NCBI RefSeq assembly: GCF_904849725.1
Contig: NC_058518.1
Coordinates: forward strand, 324,282,581 to 324,346,580
Source: Hordeum vulgare subsp. vulgare
Taxonomy: Eukaryota; Streptophyta; Magnoliopsida; Poales; Poaceae
Direction: 5' to 3'
Length of the DNA stretch: 64,000 nt
In this document: positions 11,222 through 22,530 of the stretch, piece by piece
Layout of the letters: every line of letters starts with the position of its first letter
Position numbering within the stretch: the first letter of the stretch is position 1
Position numbers and translations under genes: made by a program
Notes under the pieces: model-generated
Database searches by the model: none
What the model was told of the DNA's origin: nothing
Seen by the model: only the letters and a program-made list of their open reading frames with translations

Positions 11222-12385
11222 TATCTAGAGTTTTACTAGCGTAATGGATGACATTTAATTTCTTATCAACTCTTTGTCCTAGAACAACACCAACAACATA
11301 ATCACTAGCATCACACATAATTTCAAAGGGTAGGTTCCAATTAGGTGGTTGAACAACAGGAGCAGTGATCAAGGCTCTCTTAATAATTTCAAATGCTTCT
11401 ACACAATCATCATAAAAAACGAATGGAACATCCTTTTGCAAAAGATTATTGAGAGGCTTAGAAATCTTAGAGAAGTCTTTAATAAATCTCCTATAGAAAC
11501 CAGCATGACCAAGGAAACTTCTTATACCTTTAATATCTGTTGGACACGACATTTTTTCAATAGCATCAACTTTAGCTTTGTCAACTTCAATACCTCTTTC
11601 GGAGATTTTGTGTCCCAAGATGATGCCTTCATTGACCATAAAGTGGCACCTCTCCCAATTCAAGACAAGATTAGTTTCTTCACATCTCTGCAAAACTCGA
11701 TCAAGGTTGCTCAAGCAATCATCAAAATAAGTTCCGTAAACGGAAAAATCATCCATGAGAACCTCAACAATCTTTTCACAAAAGTCAGAGAATATAGCCA
11801 TCATACATCTTTGAAAGGTAGCAGGTGCATTGCATAAACCAAAAGGCATACACCTATAAGCAAAAGTACCGAAGGGGCAAGTAAAAGTGGTCTTCTATTG
11901 ATCCTATTTTGCTACAGGTATTTGAGAGAAGCCAGAATAACCATCTAGAAAGTATAAAAATGTGTATGTTTGGATAGTCTTTCTAGCATTTGATAAATAA
12001 AAGGTAGTGGGTAATGATCTTTCCTAGTAGCTTTATTTAATTTCCTGAAATCAATTACCATTCTATATCCTCTAGCAATTATTTGTGGGATCAATTCATC
12101 TTTATCATTAGGAACAACGGTAATACCTCCCTTTTTAGGGATAGAATGAATGGAACTAACCCATCTACTATCAGCAATAGGATAAATTATACCTGCCTCC
12201 AGAAGTTTTAGTATTTCATTTCTTACCACTTCCTTCATTTTAGGATTTAATCGTTGTTGGTGATCAACAACTGGATTAACATCAGGCTCCATATTGATTT
12301 TGTGCTGACATAGAGTGGGACTAATGCCCTTAAGATCACCAAGAGTATATCCAATAGCAGCACGGTGCTTCCTCAAAGGTTTCAA
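11172..12385 (-). pseudogene. Reverse transcriptase of element B, two pieces
   Basis: The piece at 11945-12385 holds the RT N-terminal fingers (WVSSIHSIPKKGG, then RMVIDFRKLNKATRKDHYPL). The piece at 11172-11849 starts at MPFGLCNAPATF and has the active site VLMDDFSVYG at its residues 29-38, then the thumb (ILGHKISERGIEVDKAKVDA) and the start of RNase H. About 95 bases between the pieces contain a stop and a frame change. Both polymerase Asp residues of MDD are present, so decay is by frame breaks rather than active-site loss. Confidence 0.85.
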
Positions 12386-12406
12386 TAATCTCTTTTCTTC
12401 ATGCTC

Positions 12407-13668
12407 TCAAAGGTTAGCACTAATAATAATAGAATATATCTCTTTTTCATCAAGATAAGCATACTTCAGAGTACCAGGTAATTGTTTAAGCTTAAACACG
12501 GGATCACCCTTAGGTGGAGGAGGATTCCCGAGTATTTCAACACACATGTTGTGTTTCAAAACAGGTTGCTGATCAAAGAAAATCTTATCTATTTTGTTCC
12601 TTTCATTTATATGAATATCAGTTTCATGGTCTAGCAAATATTGTTCTAAGGGATTGGTAGGAGGCACATCGATAGAAGCGAGACCAATAATTTCATCTTT
12701 ACTAGGCAATTCTTTGTCATGGGGTTGTCTACGAAATTTAGAGAAATTGAACTCATGAGATGCATCCCCAAAACTTACAGTAACCGTTTATTTTTCACAA
12801 TTAATCTTAGCATTAACAGTGTTCAAAAGGGTCTACGGAATATAATGGAACAAAAATCATCTTGTGGGGAACCAAGAACAAGAAAATCAGTAGGATACTT
12901 TAATTTCCCACACAAGACTTCCACATCTCTAACAATTCCAATTGGTGAAATAGTATCTCTTTTAGCAAGCTTGATGGTAACATCAATTTCCTCTAATTCG
13001 GCTGGTGCAATATCATTTATAATTTCTTAGTATAAGGTAAAGGGAATTGCACTCACACTAGCACCCACATCAGATAAGCCATGATAACAATGATCACCTA
13101 TTTAAACAGAAACAACAGGCACGCCAACAATAGGTCTATGTTTACCCTTAGTATCAGATCTAGTAATTCTAGTGGCTTCAACACAAAAGTGAATGACATG
13201 CCCATCAATGTTATCAACCAAGAGATCTTTAACCATAACAATGTTAGGTTCAACTTTAATTTGTTCAGGAGGTATAGGTGTCCTAGTACAACTCTTACGA
13301 ATCGCAGTTGAAGCTTTAGCATGTTCCTTTATCCTAACAGGAAAGGGTGGTTTCTCAATATAAGCAGTAGGAATAACAGGAACAGTATTATAAATAGTAG
13401 TTTCTCCTTCAACTTTAATAGGTTTTAACACTTTAACTTCAATGGGAGGATGATATTTAAACCACTTATCCTCGGGGACATCAACATGAGTAGCAAAAGA
13501 TTCACAAAATGAAGTTACTACCTGAGAGTCAAGTCCATATTTAGTGCTAAAATCACGAAAAGCATTGGTGTCTATAAAGGATTTAACACAATCAAACTTA
13601 AGGCTTATACCTGACTCATTACGTTCGCCGAGTTCCCAATCTTCAGAGTTGCATTTAATTCTTTCCAA
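12407..13668 (-). pseudogene. Protease and linker region of element B
   Basis: The piece 13102-13668 begins ERIKCNSEDWELGE and is the linker between gag and protease seen in Athila elements of wheat (recognised from family memory). Just past its stop, near 13040-13065, the minus strand encodes a protease-like LSDVGASVSAIP motif. The piece 12407-12709 leads toward RT (EQYLLDHETDIHI, then KGDPVFKLKQLPG). Stops and frame changes separate the pieces. The catalytic assignment of the Asp in DVGAS is an inference. Confidence 0.65.
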
Positions 13669-13697
13669 TAAATCCTATTTGAATTCAATATCTTTCT

Positions 13698-14279
13698 TCA
13701 TAAATGAACCGACACAAGAAGTGTCGAGCATGGATTGATCATTATGAGAGAGCCGAGCATAAAATTTTTGAATAATAATTTCCCTCGGGAGCTCATGATT
13801 GAGACACGAATATAACATTGACTTAAGCCCCCCCCCCAAGATTGAGCAATTTTTTCTCCTTCACGAGGCCAAAAAATATAAATATAATTCTGATCAGGAT
13901 GAACCAGATGCATAGGGTAAAACTTCTGATGAAATTCCAATTTCAATCGGTTGTAATTCCATGATCCAATATCATCACATAACCTATACCATGTCAACGC
14001 ATTTTCCTTCAAATATAAAGGACAACCCTTATTCTTGACACCATCCTCGGGCAGACATGCAAGCTTAAATAATCGACAAACTTCATCCACATAGATTAGG
14101 TGCAAATCAGGATGTAGTGTTCCATCTCGTGCATAAGGATTAGCTAGCAGTTTTTATCAAACCCGAAGGATTTCATAATAAATATTTTCAGTAGGTGCAG
14201 AAGGTTGAGGAGCTTCTCTTTGTGCTTCCGATCGGGGTGAAGATACCTCAAACAATCCCCTCAAATGATTATTTTCCAT
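13698..14279 (-). pseudogene. gag: Gag of element B, truncated by stops and a G-tract frameshift
   Basis: The start is ATG at 14277-14279 (MENNHLRGLFEV), chosen because it follows the primer site by about 75 bases. Two adjacent stops at about 14154-14159 interrupt it. Reading resumes in frame as LFKLACLPEDGVKNKG and LKENALTWYRL, part of a retrotransposon gag capsid domain. A run of ten C at 13828-13837 (G on the minus strand) then throws the frame. No zinc knuckle remains, so the C-terminal gag part is deleted or unrecognisable. Confidence 0.75.
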
Positions 14280-14355
14280 AGTGCCAAGTGAGAGTAAATG
14301 TTAGCACAATATATAAATTTTTCCTTTCCAAGTTCCACTTTCCAAAGGCGCTTCA

Positions 14356-14374
14356 CTCCCCGGCAACGACGCCA
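14356..14374 (-). other. Primer binding site of element B
   Basis: The minus strand reads TGGCGTCGTTGCCGGGGAG, 11 bases after the 5' LTR end. It is one base from the Athila-type site that pairs with tRNA-Asp (family knowledge). Confidence 0.82.
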
Positions 14375-14385
14375 CAAGAGAGTCT

Positions 14386-15887
14386 TGATGACCCACAAGT
14401 GTAGGGGATCTCTCGTAGTCCTTTCGATAACTAAGAGTGTCGAACCAAACGAGGAGAAGAAGGAAATGACAAGCGGTTTTCAGTAAGGTATTTTCTGAAG
14501 CACTGAAATTATCGATAATAGATAGTTTTGTCATAAGGTAATTAATAATGAGTAGCAAGTAAAAATTGTAACAATGGTGCAGCAAGGTGGACCAATCCTT
14601 TTTGTAGAAAAGTACAAGCCTGGATAAACTCTTATATAAGGAAAAGCGCTCCCGAGGACACATGGGAATTTATGTCAAGCTAGTTTTCATCATGCTCATA
14701 TGATTTGCGTTCCTTACATTGATAATTTGGTATGTGGGTGGACCGATGCTTGGGTGTTGCCCTTACTTGGACAAACCTCCCACTTATGATTAACCTCTCT
14801 CATAAGCATCTGCAATTACGAAAGAAGAATTAAGATAAATCTAACCATAGCATGAAACATATGGATCCAAATCAGCCCCTTACGAAGCAACGATAAACTA
14901 GGGTTTAAGCTTCTGTCACTCTAGCAACCCATCATCTACTTATTACTTCCCAATGCCTTCCCCTGGGCCCGAATAATGGTGAAGTACCATATAGTCAACG
15001 TTCACATGACACCACTAGAGGAGAGACAACATACATCTTATCAAAATATCGAACGAATAACAGATTCACATGATTACTTATAACAAGACCTATCCCATGT
15101 CCTCAGGAACAAACATAACTACTCACAAAGCATATTCATGTTCATAATCAGAGGAGTATTAATAATCATTAAGGAGGTGAACATATAATCTTCCACCAAG
15201 TAAACCAACTAGCATTAACTACAAGGAGTAATTAACACTGCTAGCAACCCACATGTACCAATTTGAGGTTTTGAGACAAATATCGGATACAAGAGATGAA
15301 GTAGGGTTTGGAGAGGAGATGGTGCTGATGAAAATGTGGATCGAGATTTACCCCCTCTCGATGAGAGGGTCATTGGTGATGACGATGGCTTTGATTTCCC
15401 CCTCCGGGAGGGAAGTTTCCCCGACGGAATAGCTTCGTCGGATCTCTAGATCGGTTATGTCGAAGTTCCGTCTCGAGACGGCGGTGCCGCATCCCGAAAC
15501 TTCTGATATGATTTTTTCCAGGTCAAAACCCTTCATATAGCGGAAGATGGGCACCGGAGACATGCCAGGGGGCCCACAAGCCTACAGGGCGTGGCCTGGC
15601 TTGTGACCTCCTGGTGGGTCCTCTCCGGTACTTCTTTCGCCCATTATTTTTTTATATATTCGAAAACAATTCTATGTAACTTTTCAGGACTTTTGGAGAT
15701 GTGCAGAATAGATCTCTCAGATATGCTCCTTTTTCAGTCCATAATTCTAGGTACCGACATTCTCCCTATTCATGTAAATCTTGTAAAATAAGAGAGAAAA
15801 GGCATAAGTATTGTACCATAATATGTATTAACTGCCCATAATGTAATAAATTTTGATATAGAAGTATGATGCAAAATGGACGTATCA
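14386..15887 (-). repeat. 5' LTR of element B (1502 bp)
   Basis: The plus strand starts TGATGACCCACAAGTG at 14386 and ends GGACGTATCA at 15887. It matches the interrupted 3' LTR at 4635-5313 and 6854-7203. A TATA-like CTATATGAAG lies on the minus strand at about 15531-15540. Relative to the 3' LTR it lacks about 20 bp in a hairpin near 15583-15597. It is followed at 15888 by element D sequence. Confidence 0.88.
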
Positions 15888-16171
15888 TGGTCTAAGACCC
15901 TAGGAATAATTATGTATCCTACGAGATAAAACCCTCTGGTTCATATAGACACCAGGCGTATTTATGGTTACATGGTCGGTTACAGTGGAGAAATAATATG
16001 CCGATTCTATCATCTTGACTTGGTTTACACACCATGACCTCGGAGGTTTCCATCTTGAACACAGCATCATCTCATAGTCCGGCCCCTCCGTAGTAGTCAC
16101 CGAGCGGCCCACTAGTCCGGCTATAGAGATAGACTAGTGGCCCGAGGACCCCTTAGTCCCTGACTCCCTCA
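15888..16171 (-). repeat. 3' LTR stub of remnant D
   Basis: The right edge ends in GACTCCCTCA at 16171 (minus-strand start TGAGGGAGTC), next to a PPT. A decayed TATA (minus CTATATGAACC, about 15940-15949) precedes an AGAGGGTTTTATCTCG-like block. The sequence stops at 15888, where element B begins. Confidence 0.65.
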
Positions 16172-16184
16172 GTAGCCCCCGAAC
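16172..16184 (-). other. Polypurine tract of remnant D
   Basis: The minus strand reads GTTCGGGGGCTAC just before the LTR start. Confidence 0.55.
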
Positions 16185-16688
16185 TAGCCTCCAATGTCGT
16201 AGTCTTGATCCGAGCATCTTCACGTGTCCAAAATATTCGACTTGTAGGGCGAGTTCCTCTCTTCTCCAATGTTTGGCCGACGTTAATTCGGCCGCCACCG
16301 TGTTCATTATTATGAAAGCGTCACGAGGACCACAATATTGACTTTGCTGCACATTTATTTAATAAAAACCCTCAATTCCTGTGCATGGATGGGAGGCGAA
16401 CGATCCAGCAGTCTTTTACAAGAATGCCCTTTGTGGGCTAGGGAAATACACCTATTAAAAAGGTTGGGCATGCCATGAATGACACATCCCATTCTCCAAC
16501 CATCAAGAGAAATAGACCAGAGATCCCGGGGACATGGCAAGCGCTCGAAGTTCTTCCTCGCGCCCACAAGGCCCCTCCAATGGGACTAGATGAGCTATTC
16601 AGTCTCTCGTCTGCAATTAAGTGGCCTTGAAATGCAAGGATATGATCGTGCTTAAGATTAGCAATCCACCCGTCCCGGATTAACTACC
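16185..16688. other. Non-coding part of remnant D
   Basis: This lies between the PPT and the antisense frame. Short minus frames have no recognisable domain. It would be the 3' flank of the antisense transcription unit's promoter side. I see no clear TATA box. Confidence 0.5.
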
Positions 16689-18858
16689 GTGAACGTTGAG
16701 GCTTTTGTAGAGGACATCCTAACTCCATGCAAGGAAGAGAGGGTATGCTTCATCCCCTTCCCCTTACAAAGTTTAGGCGTCCCTATTCACCCCTTCCTAA
16801 GGGGTTTGCTAGAGTTTTATGGGATCCATCTTCATCATCATACTCCTGGATCCATCCTCTATATTTTAGGCTATGTCGCCCTTTGCGATATGTTCTTGGG
16901 CTATGAGGCCCATTTAAAATTGTGGAGCAATAAATTCGGCCTCGTCCCCCGCACCCGAGGAGAGACTATTTTTGAAGTTAGTGGAGTGTGGCGCATAGCC
17001 GGGACAGGGTATCCTATTGGGACTCCGAAGAAGGATTTTGATGAATGGACCTCGGAGTGGTTTTATATCAAGGACGCCCCTATTCGATCTAGCTCAGAGG
17101 CGTTTACCTGAATATTCTAATGCTCCTTTAAAGAAAAGATTCAACTGGCATCCAAAAAGTCATTCCCAAGAAGAGAGCACCGAAGTGAAGTGTCTGGCCG
17201 CCAAGGTGAGGTTACTAGCTCACATCACCATTATTGACATGATGGCCATTGTTATTGCTCGATGCGTCCAACCTCTTGAGCAAACGATGCATCCTTTATG
17301 ACGTTACAATGGCGTGAGCGATGTAACCCATTGCAAATGGATTGGTCCCGCCAATCATGTAGCAATGTCAGACACCCTAGCCGATCTCTTTAAAGGATAG
17401 AAGGAAGAGTTTGCCCGCCTGAGTACTAGGGACGGCTACTCAAGTCATAATCCCTTCGAGTGGGTAAGTCCAGCTATACTTTCATAATCCACATATCACG
17501 TTTGTCTTTGCTGATCGGATCTATGAATTCTTTGAACTGGAGTAGAGATGCCGAAGCAAAACAGTCAACTGTCCTCCTCCTCAATAATAGAGCTATTCCC
17601 ATATCGATGATCCCGGATTCCATGAAGATTTGGATACATTGATCGAATTCTAGGACGTGATCTTTTACTAGGAGAGCCTCGACGACTCTACGGTGGCCCT
17701 TAAAGCCGACCATCCTGGGTTGCTCCCTTCCTCCGTTGCAAGCAAGAAGATGGTATCTTCCCAAAAAGGGCATTCATCTCATGTCATTATGAGTATGCTA
17801 ACTTCTAATCCCAAGGGTTGTCCCACCACACGCCGAACACCGGTCAGAGCGGCGCCGACCGAACCCATACCCATAGATGGTAGGGCTTTGAAGCATGGGG
17901 CAGCCACATGGACTACCTCGACCTTGCCTCCATCCAAAAGGTAACACCTCAAACTTGTAGTTCGGGCATTATTATAGCCAATCTATGAGCATTCATAATT
18001 TTTGTCGAGATCTCTAGGAGCCGGGCACATCCACCTTCCTCTGAAGACGTCGAAAGGGTGCCAGGAGATAATCCCAAACAGAGGCATTCGACAACGGCTG
18101 GGGTTAATGTGGAGCTCCCCATAGTCGACGAGCTTCTAGAGGATCCCGAGGAAGTCTCGGTCACCAATTCTAGAGTCGAGAGTGTGATCAATCACCAACG
18201 GCAGAAGGAGTCACTACATCATCCTGCATTTTCTAAACATGAGTTTAATGCTCTTAATTCGATCGCTTCATATTTCGGAGCCGCCCGAGCAGGGCTTGAA
18301 GGAGCCGCCAACCTCGTCGACCAGCCTACAGGTAAGTGATGATTTTGACAACCAAACACAAATCCTAACCCAGTAGCTCGCGAGCCTTAATTCAGTCGGG
18401 ACAGCTGAGTTTAAGGGTCTAAATATTCGTGTTGTGACATGGTGTAGGCCTCGAGGGATCAAAACAAAAAATTGACCAAGGACCTTGAGCTAAACCGAAT
18501 ATAGTTGGAGGCCGTGAAAGCCGAACTAGAAGATGTGAAAACATTCACCAGGGAGGCACATGGTAAGTAGCCAGTTTTAATAATGCATAATTGCGTAAGG
18601 CGCCTTTTTATAATGAAAGTATTCCCTATAGCACTCGGGTCTATGGGTCATCTGCAAAAAGATCTCGATCCAGCCAGAGAATCACAAACACAAAGATATG
18701 TCGAATGGCAGCACAAGGCCGGCCGCCGGGTATTATGCCAGAGCCTTAATGAAAATAACAAACTCCAAGCATAAAACTAGCGACATGCCAAAGAAATTGA
18801 GAGGTTAAAAACCCAACTGGCACACGGCCGCGAGGAAAGCCAAAGATTGGAAGGTGGC
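16689..18858 (+). pseudogene. Antisense reading frame of remnant D (putative gypsy-type transposon domain), broken
   Basis: The first 140 codons (16689-17111) read MNVEAFVEDILTPCKEERVC and contain FLRGLLEFYGIHLHHHTPGS and LWSNKFGLVPR. This matches my memory of the plant-only 'putative gypsy type transposon' domain (Pfam PF04195). A frameshift near 17100 moves the natural frame to 17017-17301. Later pieces include 17693-17944 and 18058-18339 (Ser/Pro-rich, then SKHEFNALNSIASYFGAARA). Beyond 18448 come charged, coiled-coil-like stretches up to the E insertion. GT-AG breaks that look like introns occur at 17941-18017, 18332-18447 and 18563-18631. The function of this protein family is unknown. 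It lies opposite to the LTR orientation. Confidence 0.6.
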
Positions 18859-20307
18859 TGATATGTCTCCAACGTATTCATAATTTATGAAGTATTCATG
18901 CCATATTCACCTATGTTTACAATACTCTTATATGGAATTGATGCACCTTTTATGATTTAATTAGAAGTAACCCGGACTCATGCTATTTTTAGCAGAATTA
19001 TTGTGGTGTCATTATTTGTGCACAAAATAAGTTCTCAGAATCGCCTGAAACTTTTTGTGTTTTCAAGAACATATGAGCAACATTTGAGCGAAGAATCACT
19101 GGAGGGGGCTCCTTGTTGGCCACAAGCCATTAGGGCGCGTCGAGGACGGTTTAAAGGGAGAGACTCCCCGCCTCGCAGTGCAACTCTCTGTATCAATGTA
19201 AAACCATTTTGGAGAGAAAACAGTAGAGAAAACAGAAGAGAAACAAAGAGAGAGATCCAATCTTGAGGGGAGGGGGCTCTCGCCCCTCCGAGAGCCGTGG
19301 AGGCCAAGGACCAGAGGGGAGAACCTCTCCCCATCTAGGGAGAGGCCATGGAGGAAAAAACATAAGGGAGGAGACTCTCTCCCCTCTCTCCAAGCGGCGC
19401 CGGAGTGCCACCGAGGGAACCATCACCGTGGTGATCGTCTTCATAAACATCACTATCTTCATCACCTTCCTCGTCTCTTTTCAGTGGCCCACTCTCCCGT
19501 ACCATGTTGTAATCCCCTACTTGAACATGTTGTTTCATGACACATATTATTATTCGATTATTTTGTTGCCATCCTATGATGTTTGAGTATATTTATGTTG
19601 TCCTTTGGGTTGATTGATGATCTTGTTTGGTTTGAGTGTATGCTTTATTTTGGTGTTGTACTATGGTGCCCTCCGTGCCGCACACACATGAGGGATTCTC
19701 ACTATAGGGTGTTGCAATACATTCATGATTCGCTTATAGTGGATGGCTAGAGTGACAGAATCTTACACCCGAGTAAGGGGATTGTTGCGTACAGGAGCAA
19801 AGGGGACTTGATGTTTAATGCTATGGTTGGGTTTACCTTAATGATTTCTAGTAGTTTCGGATGCTTGTTGGAGGTCCAATCATAAGTTCTTATGATCCAA
19901 GTATGGAAAGTATGTTAGCTCATGCCTCTCCCTCATATAAAATTGCAAGAATGATTACCAATCTTGTTATCAATTGCCTAGGATGATTCCGCATACCATA
20001 CCATCATTAATTAACACTCTATTTGTAATATATTGTAATATATGCTAACTTTATTTAGGCATCGACAATTTTCATATTTTTCTCTCCAATATCATGCAAA
20101 GCTATCCTCTTGATACCCACAACGCAATTTTATTTCTTGTTACTAGATAGAAGCAAACGTTCGGTGTATGTACACTCCTATCGTTGGGAGACAAGACTTG
20201 AGAGAATATTGATCTTACCTTTATCTCCTTGTGGGTTCTACACTCCATACTTATCACTTTCGTCTTTCGAAAGTGCTATGATGATTCCTTGCACTTGGGG
20301 ATTATCA
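18859..20307 (+). repeat. 5' LTR of element E (1449 bp)
   Basis: It starts TGATATGTCTCC at 18859 and ends CTTGGGGATTATCA at 20307. It aligns with 59829-61356 through blocks such as the one at 19690-19800 (gtgagggattctcacta type). It lacks about 80 bp, near 19150, that the 3' LTR has, including the TATA-like TGTAAATAGAG. Short frames inside (for example 19035-19586) are shadows of GC-rich LTR sequence. Confidence 0.87.
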
Positions 20308-20317
20308 AGCTCTTTTC

Positions 20318-20336
20318 TGGTGCTGTTGCGAGGGAG
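20318..20336 (+). other. Degenerate primer binding site of element E
   Basis: TGGTGCTGTTGCGAGGGAG lies 10 bases after the 5' LTR. It matches the Athila-type TGGCGCCGTTGCCGGGGAG at 16 of 19 positions. Confidence 0.7.
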
Positions 20337-22530
20337 CAATAACGTGGGGTTTATATTTGCGTGTATGCTTGTTTGATTTTATCACTAAGTATATTTTGTT
20401 TTTATTTTGTTTAGCTTTTCTTGTTTTCTTTTTTTAGTTGTGGATGAAATAAATAAAAATTTAAAAATTGAAAACACATTTTTTACTTGTCTCTTAAAAG
20501 AGAAGCGATTGGAAAGTTATGCATTGAAGAAGTGAGGGTCGACCTTGAACACTTGTGTTCATGCTCATGGTAACAATGTAGATTTTTTCATGGAAGTTTA
20601 TCATAAAAATAATTATCCCCTTGTATTTACCACTGTCATATAAAAATAATGTGCTTGTCATAATATTCATGATGCTCTTTTGCATGTTTCATCCAATATT
20701 CTTATGTGAGCATCAATTAAAATATCATGCCTAGCTAAAAGGCTTTGAACAGAAGTGCTTGGTGGGAGAAAACCAAAAACCTATCCTTTCTGTTTTTGTG
20801 TTTACACATGATTAAGATACTATACTAATCATGTTTTGTGTCTTTTATTTCAATAATGTGCCAAATAAAGCCTTTGTGATGATTTGAATGATAATAGATT
20901 TGATTCAATGGAAAAACAAAAACTTTTGCATCCCGTGCATAATTTCTATGATTTTACTGGAATGCCTTTTTGATATTAATTTATTACATAGTATTTTTGT
21001 ACAAATTCTCTAGGTTTTCCTAAATTTTCAGAATTTTTGGACTTATAGAAGTATGGTGTTTCTGCTCATCATTACGGTTTGTTCTGTTTTAGAGATACTC
21101 TATTTTTTTTGCTCGGTTTGAGGATGCTATGGATTATATCGGGGGGTATGAGCCATGGAGAAGTTAGAATATAGTACCTTATGTAAATATTAATCAATTT
21201 ATAATAGTACCTAAAGTTTATGATTTTCCTATTATAGTAACGGTTCTCACGAGGTTTGTGTTATGTTCTGTGTGATTGAAGTTTTCAAGTTTTGGGTGAG
21301 ATACCGATATGAGGAGAATAAGGAGCATGAAGACCCTAAGATTGGGGATTCCCGAGGCACCCCCAAGGTAATATACAAGGAATACTCAAGCATCTAAGAT
21401 TGGCGATGCCCCAAAAGGCATCCCCTCTTTTGTCTTCAATACTATCGATATACTAAACTTGGAGCTATATTTTTATTCGTCACATAATATGTGTTTTGCT
21501 TGGAGCGTCATTATATTTTGTTATTCTCTGTTAGATGTTATTCATAATAATGTTTTTCAATAAAAATTTCCAAGAATTGCCTTCAGAATACTTTAATTGC
21601 ATGTGTGAGGAGTGTTGTATAAAAACAGAAACTTCTGCTCTAGTATTTGAATTATGATATTTTACTGGAAATTGGGATGTGCCTGCAATTTTTTCATAGT
21701 ACTTTCATACAAATTCTTTAGGTTGTCTTAAATATTGAGAGATTTTCGAGATACATAAGTACACTTTTTAAATTTATTACTATAGCTTGTTCTATTTGGC
21801 CACATTGCTGTCATAGTTTTGTTATCTACTTATCCTAGAGTTTTCAAGGCTTATATTGGTAGATATAAATTATAAAAATGGTAGTATACGGTACCCAATG
21901 TTTGATAATTATTATGGAATTTGTCTTGGCAGTACATAAAATGTTGATTTATTCTTATGTGTACTAACCTATCTCATGAGTTATTTTCCAGTTTTGTGTG
22001 GATGACGCTTCTGAGACTTAGGTGAAACCGGGATATGAGAGGATTGAACGGGATAAAAAATCTCAAGCTTGGGGATGCCCAAGGCTCTCCAAGTAAATAT
22101 TACAATAATCATCAAGCATCTAAGATTGGGTATTCTATGCATCCCACCTCTCTTCGTCAACAATTATTTGTTATCTAATGTTGATCCTAAGTTTTCATCC
22201 ATTCGCATGTGTTATTCTTGGAACATATTTTGTGTTTATTATTCCCGTTTATTTTATGTGCCATGCTGGTATGAGATAATCCTTGGTCGATTTATAGAAT
22301 TCTTCATGTGCTTCATGTAAATCTTTTGAGTGTGGCTTTATGAAATGCTTCGTGTGCTTCACTTATATATTTTGAGCTTCGATATTGATATCTCTATATT
22401 CGTTGAAGAATGCTCTATGAACTCCACTTATAGCTTTTTGAGAGTGGTTTGATGATAACTCTTGTACTTCACTTATATCCTAAGAGAAAATGTTGAATGA
22501 ATTAAATGTCATAAAACATGAAATTATATA
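20337..22530 (+). other. Non-coding internal region of element E, first part
   Basis: This is AT-rich and has no protein-like frame. It carries two diverged copies of a module ending in a CTTGGGGATGCC-type tract: about 21270-21440 and about 21985-22160. In each, TTTTGTGTGGATGA or a variant is followed by a GATATGAG(A)GA block and the tract. A third relative is in element G at 55150-55330. At 22311-22485 four variants of CTTCACTTATATCTTTTGAG recur. The last five bases, ATATA, were duplicated when F inserted. Confidence 0.7.

Larger units (their letters stand above)
4635..15887 (-). mobile_element. Gypsy LTR retrotransposon B, Athila lineage, decayed
   Basis: On the minus strand the order is 5' LTR (14386-15887), primer binding site, gag, protease, RT, RNase H, integrase, a long non-coding 3' region, PPT (7204-7219) and 3' LTR. 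The 3' LTR is broken by solo LTR C and by element A, which removes its far end from view. The primer site differs by one base from the TGGCGCCGTTGCCGGGGAG type of Athila elements. Coding parts are spread over all three minus frames with many stops, so the copy is dead. The 5' end of the element abuts element D at 15888. Confidence 0.88.
15888..18858 (-). mobile_element. Remnant D: 3' end of an older Tat-type Gypsy element
   Basis: On the minus strand this is a 3' LTR stub (15888-16171), a PPT, and internal sequence that carries a reading frame on the opposite (plus) strand. Antisense frames between pol and the 3' LTR are known from Tat-lineage grass elements such as maize Grande (family knowledge). 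B interrupts the LTR at 15888 and E interrupts the antisense frame at 18858. No gag or pol of D is visible in the window. Confidence 0.65.

Noticed and set aside
22311..22485. CRISPR-like or satellite array
   Set aside because: Only four diverged units with uneven spacing of about 35 to 75 bases, in non-coding retroelement sequence.
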